This document shows positions 1-9,160 of a stretch of 64,000 bases of DNA, in pieces. The notes under the pieces are model-generated. The model had not been told where the DNA came from. It saw only the letters and a program-made list of their open reading frames with translations, and made no database searches. The stretch covers positions 1,209,947 to 1,273,946 of the forward strand of contig SIJG01000018.1 of NCBI GenBank assembly GCA_023374025.1, given 5' to 3'. The position numbers and the translations under genes are program-made. Within the stretch, counting starts at the first letter, position 1. Each line of letters begins with the position of its first letter. The stretch comes from Heterodera schachtii (Eukaryota; Nematoda; Chromadorea; Rhabditida; Heteroderidae).

Positions 1-1710
1 CCAATTTCCGATTCGGCCCCTTTCAGCTTTTCCGTCATGCTTCGGCATTCCTCTTCCAGCTGATCCTTTCTGAATGGTCCTCCGATTCGATTCGTCGTCC
101 TCCCCTCTCTTCCCATGCCAACTCACTTTTGGTACAGTCGGCCATTGTCCTCCATCACTTCCCTTTGAATTCGTTCTCTCTCCCTAAACCTCCGGTCGAA
201 TTCCTTCGCTTCTCCGTTCACTTGCTCCTCCAAAATCAGTGCCTTTTTCGTCAGGTCCGCCTTTTCTCTTTCGCACTTTCTCAATTGTGCCGACAATTCT
301 TTCACTTTGGCTTCGTTCTGTTCATTTCTGTGACCAAAGGAATTCGATGCAAAAAAACTCAAAACCGGCAGAAAGAAACCCGGCACGGACCACCAAAAGC
401 CGCAAATGCCCGCTTTGTAGGGCAAAATCAAATTTTTTTTTTGTCTCCCTCCCCCCTTTCTATCTTTTAATTTGTTTCCTCCGTTTTCCGTACCTTTCCG
501 CCACCTCTTCCGCCTCCCTTCGGCTCTTCGTCCATTTTTCTTCCAATTCGGCCACCATTTTCTTAGCTTCCCTATTCGTTTCATTCAGAATGTGCTCCAA
601 TTCTTCCACCTTAATCCTCTATTTTGTGTACTTTCCGGTCATTTGAGGTTCTTAAATTTCTGACATTTCCCTCTCTCTCTCTCTCTTTCTCCTTTTTTCT
701 CTCCCTCTCTCTCTCTCATCTTTTTATCTTCTCTCTCTCTCTCTCTCTCTCATTCCCACTGACCCACCCGTCTCTGTTGTCCCCGTTGTTCTCTTCCCAG
801 CTCTCTCATCATTGCCAACTCTCTCTCCCCGTTCTCCAATCGCATTGTCCATTCGGTCTCTCTCTCCGTCCATTCCATTTCTTTCTCCTCCATTTTTTCC
901 AATTTGGTCCTTATCCCTTCCAATTCCGTCCTCAGTCCCTCAATGATTGCGTCTTTGCCGGCACAAATCCGTGCCAAATCCGCAAAGTCGCGACCCAAAC
1001 CCCGGTTCAATTCGGCACTCGATGAGCTTGGCCATCGTCTGCTGAGTGTGTCGCTTCCCTGTGGTAAGGTACCGTACACCCTCCGCCCACCGTATGTTCG
1101 ATCACCTTTCTGTGTGTGCCTAACTCCTCTTTCTCTCTTCTGCCCCATTCTTCCTCGCTTCCCACAGACTCTTTTCGTCGCTCTTTTTCCCTGTCCTCTG
1201 CTTTTCCTGTTGTATTTTGTTTTTCCCCTTTCTCTGCCCTTCCAAAATCCACCTGCTGCTGTCCCATTCGCTCCGTTCATCATTTGCTGCACCAAATTCA
1301 CAGACCGTTCGAATTGTTTCGCTGCTTGCTCATAGCTGCCGAATGGGAAAGGGTTATGCCGGGCCCCTGAACAAATGGAAGAAGCATTAATTTGCAACCC
1401 ATTTTAATTCTAAGTATTCGATCAGTGCTGCTGATCAGCAGTGATCAGCAGATGGTCCGTTTCGCCCACCTCCCAACTCCACAAAATATTCCCCCGCGCC
1501 GTTCCATCCTCCGATCGGTGGAAAAAAGCGTCGTCCGTCGAATTTGAGCATAACACGACAATCGCCACTTTCCTTTGTTTTTGACCGGTAATAAACGCCC
1601 GTAGAAAGAGGAAAAGCGGACTGAACGGAGGAGAGGAGAAGCGGACCATCGACGCTTTCCAACGCGACTTCCGCGGGTTCGACACTCAGCCGGACATTTT
1701 GGAGAGGCAA
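1..1710 (-). CDS. Coiled-coil protein gene, 5' exon resembling a TDP-43 N-terminal domain (partial at both ends)
   Basis: Reading leftwards, exons 1366-1253, ~1058-768, 618-494, 327-127 and 69-1 have GT/AG borders; the last four joins keep phase. They encode long charged heptad-like stretches (such as EGLRTELEGIRTKLEKMEEK), so a coiled-coil scaffold continues beyond base 1. The 5' exon, about 1710-1470, carries LLLSSVQSAFP, then GVYYR and DGRRFFPPIGGW, then EYFVEL. That order resembles the TDP-43 N-terminal ubiquitin-like oligomerisation domain (LLST..AQFP, GLxYR, DGRLFPP..GW). It joins 1366 in phase. No RRM is seen, so this would be a TDP-43-NTD/coiled-coil protein, not TDP-43. Unresolved: the start codon (only a TTG at 1710) and the join between the exon ending at 1253 and the next, whose phases do not match at the obvious acceptor. 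The coiled coil is fairly sure, the domain name less so. Confidence 0.55.
660..765. repeat. CT/GA microsatellite in intron
   Basis: Runs of (CT)n interrupted by T tracts lie within the intron between exons 768 and 618 of the coiled-coil gene. A related GA-rich tract occurs at 2255-2325. Confidence 0.9.
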
Positions 1711-2336
1711 AACTTGGCAAATAGAGTGATGGTGTCCGAGAGTCTCGGTTCGACTCGAGAAAAGTCTCGGGTTTTTCGTTTCGGTCTCTTCTTGGTCTCC
1801 GAGACTCGACGAACTTTGACACTAACACTCCCCCCCCCCCCTCCCCGGTCTCTTCCCCCCCCCCCCCCCTCATTTTACTGGATGTGTGTCCCATTTTTAA
1901 AATTTTTGTAAAAATAGCTCAAGAATAAAAAGGTTATTTTTTTAAATTAATGATTGGATTGATGAATAAGAAAACGAATCAAAATTCAAAAAAAAAGAGG
2001 AAAAGCTCAAAGAATTTGACGCGGTAGGGGCGGAGAACTCACAATTGTCGATGTGATCGGACATTGGTTTGATTACGGCGAAGGCAAAGAAAAAAAAAGA
2101 CAACGCGAAAAAAAAAGTAAAATTTCTTTCCTTTTTTGGGGCGATAATTCCTCACAAAGGCTTAAATCATTTATGTTTAATTTGTGAAAAGCTTTTGTGT
2201 CGGTGTGGCGATTGAGAGTGAAACGGTGTGGAAATGGGAGACGGGCGGAAAGAAAGAGAGAGTGGGAGAGAGGGGCAGAAAGGGGGAGAGAGAGAGAGAG
2301 AAAAGAAAGAGTGAGAGAGATGGGAAGGGAATGGAA
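1711..2336. other. Non-coding low-complexity interval
   Basis: This holds a small inverted repeat (GAGTCTCGG near 1741 against CCGAGACTC near 1798), C-rich tracts at 1830-1870 and GA-rich simple sequence at 2255-2325. No convincing gene was found. It may include the promoter or 5' exon of the minus-strand gene to its left. Confidence 0.6.
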
Positions 2337-2343
2337 AAAAATA
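2337..2343. repeat. Target-site duplication, left copy (MITE)
   Basis: AAAAATA directly precedes the left GGGATAAACTG terminus and is repeated after the right terminus at 3303-3309. Confidence 0.65.
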
Positions 2344-3302
2344 GGGATAAACTGTAGTGAACGCCCCGTGAAAAAAAGGGTCAAATGATATACCAATCGA
2401 TTCGTCTCGAGGAGCTAAGCATGGAAAAATATGTCTCGAGTTGCGGAAATGCCAAAAAACCGGTTTTTGAACCGGTTCAAAACTCGAAAAATTGAATGAA
2501 AAGGGGGGCCCTTGATCCTTTAAAACGGTCAAATTCGGACAAATTTGGTATCATTCGAAAGCTCTTGATCAGCTAAATCTAAAAAACAAGGTATAAATAC
2601 GAACCGATGCCATCTAGGCACTGGGACAACTGAGTCCCAGATAAAATGGACACTTCAGTACCAAAAAATAAAAAAGTTTTGTTATATAATGCACGAAAAT
2701 CGTTTAGCATTGAATATCGAGTATTGCGCTAAAAAACCGCCGCACACTCGACTACGGCGGCCAGTAGGTGGGGCGAGACTACGGGCTACGGAAGAAGTCC
2801 GCGCGTGATCCGCAGGCGGTTGACTGATTGGCGAGGGCCCTTCGGGCCCCCGCAGTCAACCGCCTGTGGCGCTCGTCAGACGTCTTCCTCCGCCCTCCGT
2901 CTCGCCCCACTACTTGCTCCGTCTTCGCATGCTCCCTTTTGCGATTTTTTTGCTTTTAAATTGGTATTTCCCGTTTATTATTTTTCGGTACTGAAGTGTC
3001 CATTTTCACTGGGACTCAGTTACCCAAGTGCTTAGATTGCATCGGTTTAACTTCATTTCCTGATTTTTAGATTAAGCTAGTCAAGAGCTTTCAAATGGTA
3101 CCAAATTTGTCGGGATTCGATCATTTAAAAAAAGTTTGAGTGCGAAATAACTCAATTTTTCGAGTTTTGAACCGGTTCAAAAACCGGCTTTTTGGCATTT
3201 CCGCAACTCGAGACATATTTTCCCATGCTTAGCTCCTCGAGACGAATCGATTGGTATATCATTTGACCCTTTTTTTCACGGGGCGTTCACTACAGTTCAC
3301 CC
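2344..3302. mobile_element. Foldback MITE with ~325 bp inverted arms
   Basis: The left arm (2344-~2670) and right arm (~2975-3302) are near-identical inverted copies. Both run through GTGAACGCCCCGTG, a CTCGAGGAGCTAAGCATG block and GAACCGGTTC, differing at few positions. Termini are GGGATAAACTGTAGTG and, inverted, GGGTGAACTGTAGTG. The flanks carry AAAAATA on both sides (2337-2343 and 3303-3309; 8 bp if the adjacent G is shared), a probable target-site duplication. The centre is GC-rich and itself folds: a GCGGTTGACTG arm pairs with CAGTCAACCGC, and GTGGGGCGAGAC near 2767 pairs with GTCTCGCCCCAC near 2899. No coding capacity, so it must be moved by a transposase elsewhere. Long arms and a 7-8 bp duplication do not settle the superfamily (MULE-, hAT- or P-like are possible). 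Confidence 0.85.
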
Positions 3303-3309
3303 AAAAATA
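3303..3309. repeat. Target-site duplication, right copy (MITE)
   Basis: AAAAATA directly follows the CAGTTCACCC right terminus and matches 2337-2343. Confidence 0.65.
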
Positions 3310-3760
3310 GTTTATGAGAGGGGTGGGCAAGAAAAAAATCTAGATATTTAAAATTAATTTATTCATTTAATATTTTATGAAATAAACGCGGAAATTGAAA
3401 TGTTTACGGTCAATTATTCATCCGCCTCCCAATGGATCGATTGATCCCGCACAATTCACTTTGATTCAGAAATGACGTGCCCCGTCCTGCTGGAAGAGTG
3501 GGTTGTGATGCAGCTGCACAAGTCCCTTCCTCGTCCATTCCGATGCCCCACTTCTGTCTCCTCTTTCTCTTCCGTCCCATCCTCCTTCTCCTCCTCTTCC
3601 TCCTCCTTCTTTCCCTTTTCTTCCTCCTCTTCCTCCTTCTCTTTTGTTTTTCGTCCTCCCCTTTGTCTCTGCTCTTTGGTCATCATCAGAACAGAGTGAA
3701 CATGATGAAGATGATGTCCACAATGCCGCTGCTCCGTCGCTCACTTTGTCCCCCCTCCGG
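3310..3760. other. Non-coding interval with TCC-rich microsatellite
   Basis: AT-rich sequence is followed by a (TCC)n/(TTCC)n tract at about 3560-3650. The open frames across it are glutamate- or serine-rich artefacts of the tract. It is probably the 3' flank or UTR of the minus-strand gene ending at 3761. Confidence 0.5.
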
Positions 3761-4897
3761 TCACTGCTCGTCGTCGTCCTCCGTCTTCTTCCGCTTGCCC
3801 CTTAAATTCCCCCCTTTTGTTTGGTCATTTCGGCACTTCCGCTGCCCCTCACCGCTCTTCCCTTCGTCCGCTGATGAATAATAACTCGCATTAGTCGATG
3901 GTTCGTAATGAATTGTCTCTGTAAATGGGCCCATTGGTCGTCCGTCGTGAATGCTGACCAAGCGCGACCTTCGAATGACTTTTTTCATCGGCACATTTTG
4001 GAGCGGAGTGTCCCCAGCAGCAGAAAGGCAATGGGGCGATGGCGAAGGCGACGAAGGCCAACCGCCGGAGGAATGGCAACTGCCGGGAGAGGAGGGCACG
4101 CGGGAGTGCCGCCACTCTGCGCCGTTCTCCGCCCACCCCGTGCCGAGTTCCCTCTCGATGGGTGGACTAATTCGAACTCGTGGAATTCGAATTGGCGTTG
4201 TGTCCAAATGGGGGGAACGGCGCAGAAGAAAGTGATTCTGAGAGTGATGAGAGAAGAAGCATTATTGCGATAATTGACCAGACAAACATTTTCGCCGTGG
4301 TCAGAAGCATTTTCCTGAGTCTGGTCATGTTGGCCTATGAACTAAATTGCCTTACTTTTTCTGTTCCTAAATCAATTTGTCTCTTTCCACCCTAACGCCG
4401 CCGCCCCTTTCATTTTCTCGGGCCCCCAGGGGAATTTTTTCTTCGAATGTTCGGACAGAAAAGTGTTGGCGATCGACCTTTGTTTTTGGGAGTTCGTTTT
4501 TGGAAATTAAGGCACTTTTCACCTCGTGCGGAGAATAGCGAAGGTTTCTCTCGAAACTTTCCACCCCAAAAGTCTCTTCTCCGCCTGAGAAAGTGCTCCT
4601 CCTCCTCTTCTGCTGCTGCTGCTGTTGATATTCAATTGGCAATTCCAATATAAATCCGTTGTTTTCTTACCTTTTCATTGGCATCATTTCGCTCAAATGG
4701 AATTTCGGCCCAACTTTTGTCCTTTTGGAGTTCGACGTGCCGTCCGAATTCCGACGGGGGTGGCGAACGGCGAGGGGACGAGGGACTGCCGAGCAGACGG
4801 ATTTTGCAAAGAAAAGCCATTGTCAACGCCCCCTTCAAGCGCAACCCATCTAAACGTTCTCTTTGCACCCCGTCTTTGCCTTTTGCATTCTCTCCTG
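3761..4897 (-). CDS. Unrecognised spliced host-like gene (5' partial)
   Basis: Three exons join in phase: 4897-4671 (acceptor TTGTCAG, donor AAG/GTAAGA), 4621-4523 (acceptor CAACAG, donor GAG/GTGAAA) and 4237-3761 (acceptor CTCTCAG), ending at a stop. The product is basic and serine/proline-rich. Distinct stretches are KSWAEIPFERNDANEK in the first exon and RRSRLVSIHDGRPMGPF followed by TETIHYEP in the last; its C-terminus is KRKKTEDDDEQ. The sequence is intact and not repetitive, and codon use suits the GC-balanced neighbourhood, so a host gene is likelier than transposon debris. The first exon here starts mid-codon, so at least one upstream exon is missing; an internal ATG exists at 4820. 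I do not recognise the family. Short CAG and TCC repeats near exon 2 could shift its border. Confidence 0.5.
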
Positions 4898-5241
4898 CTG
4901 ACAATGAGCAGAAAATGGCGGAAAGGTAAATAAACAACGGAGGAAAGAGGGAAAAGGGAAGGGAAGGAGCGGATAAAGAGGATAAACCAAAGCCACTGGG
5001 GAGACAATGGCATGAGTAGTGTATGGCCACAAATGTGGGGGTAAATTTTACCCCCACATTGTGCCCTCGCAGCGCGCGCCGGCGGTCGCCCCCTCCCTCC
5101 CCATTGTGGGAGAGTGTTGTGCCCTTCGCAGCGCGCTTAACCCCCTTTTTTTGCATGAGTTGCGCTCAAATATTACACAAAACCATGCGAGCTATAATTT
5201 GATTAGTCGCGATTATTTGATTTTGTAAGATTGAATTTTTA
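4898..5241. other. Non-coding spacer with direct repeat; GC-to-AT transition
   Basis: Contains a palindrome (listed separately) and two copies of GTGCCCTCGCAGCGCGC / GTGCCCTTCGCAGCGCGC at about 5061 and 5130. After ~5150 the sequence switches abruptly to AT-rich DNA, which marks the left edge of the viral-like block. Confidence 0.55.
5032..5060. repeat. Palindrome AATGTGGGGGTAAA / TTTACCCCCACATT
   Basis: Two 14-base arms around one central base can form a hairpin or cruciform. The 11-mer AATGTGGGGGT occurs again, inverted relative to the right arm, at about 13702-13712, just beyond the other edge of the viral-like gene block. Confidence 0.85.
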
Positions 5242-5766
5242 TTAAATATACTTAGATATAGAATAAAATATTTCTCTATTTCTTTCTATTCTAAAAGGAC
5301 TGAAAAATATTTCTTTATCGGGTTTAAACAAATGCGTTACTGCGGTTATTCTAATTTTATTGTATAACATTCTCATGTTAAACCGATAATTTTGGACTTG
5401 TTTTTCGAATTCATTTATCTTTGAAAAAGAAAATTCCGATATATTCTCTGCTTCTTGACATTTAAATATATCTGTTTCTTTGATGCCAATTTCTAGTTTC
5501 TGCATAGCTAAGGCCTGTTTTCTATATTCACCCATAATAAGACCGGGTAATTTTTGAATTTTTTCGAGAATTTCTAAGAATGAAAAGTATAAATTTTCGA
5601 TTCCAGGTGCACTAAATGCTGATATGTAGAAAGTTTTCACACCTTTAAAAAGTTTATTTGCAAAGATTTCAAGATTATTTGATCGTTTAAGTATATTCCC
5701 CGCTATTTTCCAATTTTTTGTTACATTATTCTTAATAAATTCAATTTCTTGAATTATTGTAGACAT
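5242..5766 (-). CDS. Hypothetical protein, polB-block gene 11
   Basis: A single-exon 174-residue ORF starting MSTIIQEIEF and ending FYSISKYI. It is lysine/isoleucine-rich and mostly predicted helical by eye, with no signal peptide, zinc-binding pattern or recognised motif. Its ATG lies 26 bases inside the end of the upstream ORF (stop at 5741) in another frame. Such overlap is unusual for animal genes and typical of compact viral or mobile-element genomes. Expression may depend on the same transcript as its neighbour. No family recognised; the ORF is intact. Confidence 0.6.
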   Translation of the reverse strand: MSTIIQEIEFIKNNVTKNWKIAGNILKRSNNLEIFANKLFKGVKTFYISAFSAPGIENLYFSFLEILEKIQKLPGLIMGEYRKQALAMQKLEIGIKETDIFKCQEAENISEFSFSKINEFEKQVQNYRFNMRMLYNKIRITAVTHLFKPDKEIFFSPFRIERNREIFYSISKYI

Positions 5767-6115
5767 CTGGGATTATAGTAACTTCTAGGGTTATAACACC
5801 ATCCAAAGGATAAAAAAGTGAATATTGTTCTTCTTTTAATAAGACGTGTTGGAACAAAGCCTCGGCCGTGTTTTCGCTAGGGTATCGAAGAGGGCAATAA
5901 AATGATTCAAAACCAAAAGAAAGCTTCAAAATGCTTCTGAATTTCCCTTGCTCATTTTTATAATTTTCTTCAATTATCGATGTGAGGATATCTTTAAAAT
6001 TTTCCTCCGCATTAACTATGAAAGGATTTTTAAAATAAAATTTAGTTTTATATTTTGTAAAGCCAAATTTTAAGTCTTTATGCCGAAATGACTCAATTAA
6101 AGAACACCCTTCCAT
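5741..6115 (-). CDS. Paralogue A of the FYFK/P-box family, polB-block gene 10
   Basis: I place the start at the ATG at 6115 (MEGCSLIES), giving 124 residues. The frame is also open back to an ATG at 6193, but that would overlap the end of gene 9. Key stretches are FGFTKYKTKFYFKNPF, ENFKDILTSII, a proline box with RYPSENTAEALFQ, and LDGVITLEVTII near the end. Their order and spacing match the protein at 8570-9037, so the two are paralogues. The proline box plus the beta-like tail recalls the N-terminal region seen on Maverick polymerase proteins in other animals; that link is from memory. The end overlaps gene 11 by 26 bases. Function unknown. Confidence 0.6.
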   Translation of the reverse strand: MEGCSLIESFRHKDLKFGFTKYKTKFYFKNPFIVNAEENFKDILTSIIEENYKNEQGKFRSILKLSFGFESFYCPLRYPSENTAEALFQHVLLKEEQYSLFYPLDGVITLEVTIIPDVYNNSRN

Positions 6116-6146
6116 TTTGAGTGTTGCCCTTTTAGTTTTTATGTTC

Positions 6147-6603
6147 TTATATACCCATATGCTCCCAAACAATTGTTTGGAGCCTATTTTCATAATTTAA
6201 CATTTGGCTTTGCACCCTTCGGGACTCGAAATGTAATCTTCGGGCTTCCGCTAAAGAATTTTGAGAGTGTTCCTCAAACTTTGTTGCCTGGTCAAAAGTT
6301 TTGCATCTTTCGAACTCACGCCACTGCAGATTCAGCTTTTTCTGACTCCAAATTGATTTGGTCCAGGATTTTGAAAATTTCCCAAATTGATTCGGACATT
6401 TTAAGATATAATTCCCGAACACCATTAGCGTAAGGAGCTTTTTCTCTTGATTTTATTGCACGATTAAGGGTTTCTCGAGAAGACTTGGCAAAGTCGCTTA
6501 CTTCCTCCGATAGCACAACGACATCTCGCCATGCTCTCTCTGTCTCTCTTTTAGCAGCTTCCAACAAAATGGAATTAGCTTTTTCTGATTTTTCCAAATT
6601 CAT
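6147..6603 (-). CDS. Small helical coiled-coil protein, polB-block gene 9
   Basis: The first exon, 6603-6325 (93 codons, MNLEKSEKANSILLEAAKRE), joins 6287-6147 through a 37-nt GT-AG intron (GCA/GTGGCG to GACCAG). The join stays in frame and gives 139 residues. Without splicing the frame stops at once, so the intron is the simplest reading; a frameshift is the alternative. The product is alpha-helical with alternating charged and aliphatic residues, has no signal peptide and ends IVWEHMGI. No family recognised. It sits between the secreted gene 8 and paralogue A. Confidence 0.55.
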
Positions 6604-6644
6604 TTTTTATTTTTTATTTACTGTTTTTCTTTTATATATTTTTA

Positions 6645-7238
6645 TTATATTTTATAGGCAATGAATTCGTCTCTAAATTCTGCTGGGGGTCTTGGCTTTT
6701 CAAATTTTATTTGATTTTCTCGCATTATTTCTTTTATTTTATTGGCCATGTCTCCAATTCCTAAATCTGGCTGTGAATAAGAGTTACGATAAGTCTGTCC
6801 AATTTCATGCCTATATTTTTTAGCTATTTCTATTGATTGTTTGGCATCTTCAGCTAATTCTTGGCACATCACTGGGTCCTTTCTGTCTAGACATTTTTCC
6901 ATGCCTTTTTTAATATTTTTTATATTCTTTTCCTCATTTTTTATTTTATCAAATTGCGAGTGTATTTTTCTTACTCCATTTAATAGTTTTTCATGCCAAA
7001 AAGTGATTTCAGGTTTTCCCGAATTCCTATCCTTAATAATCTGAGCTTCAACCATGGTGTTATGAGCAGAAAATGAAAAGTCTTTGGCCTCATTTATTAA
7101 CCTAATTATATCTTTAATTACTTCTTCAACAACCCTTCGGGAGGCATCCATCTGCTGCTTTTCTTCTTTCGATAAGCAACAACAACTCTGACCTCCAACT
7201 ACCAAGAAAGACAACAGAATTAGTTTTAGTAATAACAT
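6645..7238 (-). CDS. Secreted helical protein, polB-block gene 8
   Basis: Intact ORF of 197 residues. The first ~19 residues (MLLLKLILLSFLVVGGQSC) are a clear hydrophobic signal peptide followed by CCCLSKEE. The mature part is charged and helical (MDASRRVVEEVIKDIIRLI, KNEEKNIKNIKKGMEK), with two cysteines in KCLDRKDPVMCQE. There is no second membrane segment, so a soluble secreted or lumenal protein is likely. In a virus-derived block this position could hold a structural or host-interaction protein, but nothing in the sequence identifies one. The ATG is preceded by AT-rich leader without a splice acceptor. Confidence 0.65.
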   Translation of the reverse strand: MLLLKLILLSFLVVGGQSCCCLSKEEKQQMDASRRVVEEVIKDIIRLINEAKDFSFSAHNTMVEAQIIKDRNSGKPEITFWHEKLLNGVRKIHSQFDKIKNEEKNIKNIKKGMEKCLDRKDPVMCQELAEDAKQSIEIAKKYRHEIGQTYRNSYSQPDLGIGDMANKIKEIMRENQIKFEKPRPPAEFRDEFIAYKI

Positions 7239-7350
7239 TTTATTTAAAAAAAATTAACAAGTTCATTTATAGATTAGAGGCTGACAATATCAATCAACGA
7301 GTAATAAATATTCTTCTTTCCTCCGAATTCTTTCACCCTCGCCCCGATTT

Positions 7351-7716
7351 TCATTGTGCACACGGCCCCAGACAAACTTTTGACCTCATCCTAAATTTAA
7401 ATGTATGGATTTTAAAAAAGCGTTGCGTTACCATCCCGTTCTGTTTCCCACGCACACCAAAAAATCCCACATTTTCCAAAAGCCCTGTATCATCAGCCAC
7501 AGACACCTTCAAATAAGGTGTCACCTTCTTCTCAGCCCCGCAAGAACACAACCCCTTACGGCATAAAACGCATGCCTTAAAAACTGATAATTTTTGTTGA
7601 TTTTTAATACAAACCCTGTACTCCGCCTGCATCACATTTTCAATTCTCGCTCTCACAATAAAGACTCTTCCGCCATCAACAATCTCGAAATTTTTAATTT
7701 CAGCGATTGTTTGCAT
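7351..7716 (-). CDS. RPA-like OB-fold/zinc-ribbon ssDNA-binding protein, polB-block gene 7
   Basis: Intact 121-residue ORF. The pattern FKACVLCRKGLCSCG gives C-x2-C-x4-C-x-C, followed by PYLKVSVADDTGLLENVGFFG. This is the layout of the C-terminal DNA-binding domain of replication protein A: an OB-fold carrying a zinc ribbon and a [Y/L].[V/S].VxDxTG strand. The protein is one domain long, so it would be a stand-alone single-stranded DNA-binding protein, fitting a replication role beside the polymerase. The ATG follows a splice-acceptor consensus (AATTCAG four bases upstream), suggesting trans-splicing or a 5'-UTR intron. Basis: motif recognition only; another zinc-ribbon OB protein is possible. 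Confidence 0.5.
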   Translation of the reverse strand: MQTIAEIKNFEIVDGGRVFIVRARIENVMQAEYRVCIKNQQKLSVFKACVLCRKGLCSCGAEKKVTPYLKVSVADDTGLLENVGFFGVRGKQNGMVTQRFFKIHTFKFRMRSKVCLGPCAQ

Positions 7717-7806
7717 TTTTCTGAATTTCTACGAAAAAATAGCAAATCAAAATTTGAATCAAAAGTTTGGTCAGGCAGAAACCAATTTTTAAAAAAACCC
7801 TTCCAA

Positions 7807-8484
7807 TTAATATTTATTATAAAAAATCATGCGAAAAAATGATGGTAATTTTAAAAATTCTTCCATTGTCTTCTCAGCAACCACCCGCCGTGAAGTGTCG
7901 AAAAGTGAAGGCGGAAGTCTATAGAGTAGTGCCCATGTTCCGACCAAATCTCTAAAAAATTTAAAGCTTATGTTTGATTTTTGTTCTAACCTATCAATGC
8001 GGTGGAAGAAGATGTCAAGTAAAACTTCAATAGGGTTCAAAAGTAGTTCTCTGCCCCATGCCCTACCCATCACTCTCAACGATGAAACGCAATATAAAAA
8101 AAAACGGCTCCTGAAGGATGCATTGGTTATTTGACTTCTGCCCTCCCAATAGAACCAAAAGTAAAACGCTGGTGCCATGTACCCTTCTCCCGTATAATTC
8201 GCCTGTACCGTAACATGTAGCACAGTTGTAAACCTTCCGATAGGCGTCCCTCTTCCAGAGTCGTGAAAAAATCTTAAATTTCTCTCAACCATGGTGAAAC
8301 AAAAAATCGAGGTACGATTATACATGGATATATAATCAGAATAAGGGCTTTCGTAGTCCCTGTGTATCGCAATTTTATAATCTGACGACTCAAATAACAA
8401 TGTCTCCACTTCTTCTTTGTTTTTCGGCCAGAAAAACTCTTCTTTTTCGAGAGCCTTCTCAAAATATTTTTGAAACGAGTACAT
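7807..8484 (-). CDS. Hypothetical aromatic-rich protein, polB-block gene 6
   Basis: I start at the ATG at 8484 (MYSFQKYFEKALEKEEFFW), giving 225 residues. The frame is open farther upstream to 8568, but TTTTTCAG lies five bases before this ATG, so upstream sequence is probably intron or outron. The protein is rich in Phe, Tyr, Arg and Trp, with stretches such as YMAPAFYFWFYWEGR and a C-terminus LPSFFRMIFYNKY. There is no signal peptide or long membrane segment, and the beta-rich aromatic composition suggests a globular protein. A structural (capsid-like) role is conceivable but unsupported by any motif. Confidence 0.55.
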   Translation of the reverse strand: MYSFQKYFEKALEKEEFFWPKNKEEVETLLFESSDYKIAIHRDYESPYSDYISMYNRTSIFCFTMVERNLRFFHDSGRGTPIGRFTTVLHVTVQANYTGEGYMAPAFYFWFYWEGRSQITNASFRSRFFLYCVSSLRVMGRAWGRELLLNPIEVLLDIFFHRIDRLEQKSNISFKFFRDLVGTWALLYRLPPSLFDTSRRVVAEKTMEEFLKLPSFFRMIFYNKY

Positions 8485-8569
8485 TTTAACTGAAAAATTA
8501 ATAAAGAAAAAATTTGAATAAATAATTATGTGAGAACAAAAAATCAAATAAAAATAAAAAATAAACAAA

Positions 8570-9037
8570 TTATTGAACAGGAAAAGAATAAGTAGTAATA
8601 ATTATTGAAATTCTCTGGTCTAACAAATTCACTTCCCCAAATGATTGCTGTCTGTGCATGAACTCGTTGAAAACACTGTCTGGGTTTGAATGTTGGAAGG
8701 GGCGAGCAGGGATGATCACAGGATCCGTCAAAGCATTGCAATACAGATCGACAGAAATTTTCGCAATTTTCCATCCTGGCTCGGCTTCTTGGCTTATTGC
8801 GTCGGACATCAATTTTTTGAGGATTTTTTTAAAATTGTTTTCGGGATCCTCATTTGGTGGACATTTAAAATAAAAGGTGCTCACATATTCTTTGATCCCA
8901 AACTTTTTGTTTTCCTTCACATGTTTTTCCACCTCTTCGTAATACTTGCCCAAGTCTGGGCTTTTCCGGAAATAATTACGGGTATTTCTCGAGCGCCTTA
9001 CGTCTTTTGAAATTTCTTGGAAATTTTTCTTGGACAT
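8570..9037 (-). CDS. Paralogue B of the FYFK/P-box family, polB-block gene 5
   Basis: Intact 155-residue ORF. A basic N-terminus (MSKKNFQEISKDVRRSRNTR) is followed by FGIKEYVSTFYFKCPP, ENNFKKILKKLM, a proline box PARPFQHSNPDSVFNEF and LLDQRISIIITTYSF. These align one for one with the protein at 5741-6115. The box P.RPFQ..NPDSV.NEF followed by a beta strand resembles the region ahead of the zinc cluster in Maverick polymerase proteins of other animals; here it appears as a separate gene directly downstream of polB. The ATG sits one base after TTTTTTAAG, a plausible splice acceptor. Confidence 0.6.
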   Translation of the reverse strand: MSKKNFQEISKDVRRSRNTRNYFRKSPDLGKYYEEVEKHVKENKKFGIKEYVSTFYFKCPPNEDPENNFKKILKKLMSDAISQEAEPGWKIAKISVDLYCNALTDPVIIPARPFQHSNPDSVFNEFMHRQQSFGEVNLLDQRISIIITTYSFPVQ

Positions 9038-9160
9038 TCTTAAAAAATAATTAGCATAAAAAACTTTTCTTAAATATTGAATGAAATAAACAAGCCAAAA
9101 ATAAACACAAAAACAAAATTATTTTAATGATATCCAAAAGGCAACACATTATAGTCAACA

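Noticed and set aside
3456..3744. Glu/Lys-rich ORFs on the minus strand and their plus-strand Ser-rich shadows
   Set aside because: They are translations of a TCC-rich microsatellite, with no splice or conservation signal.
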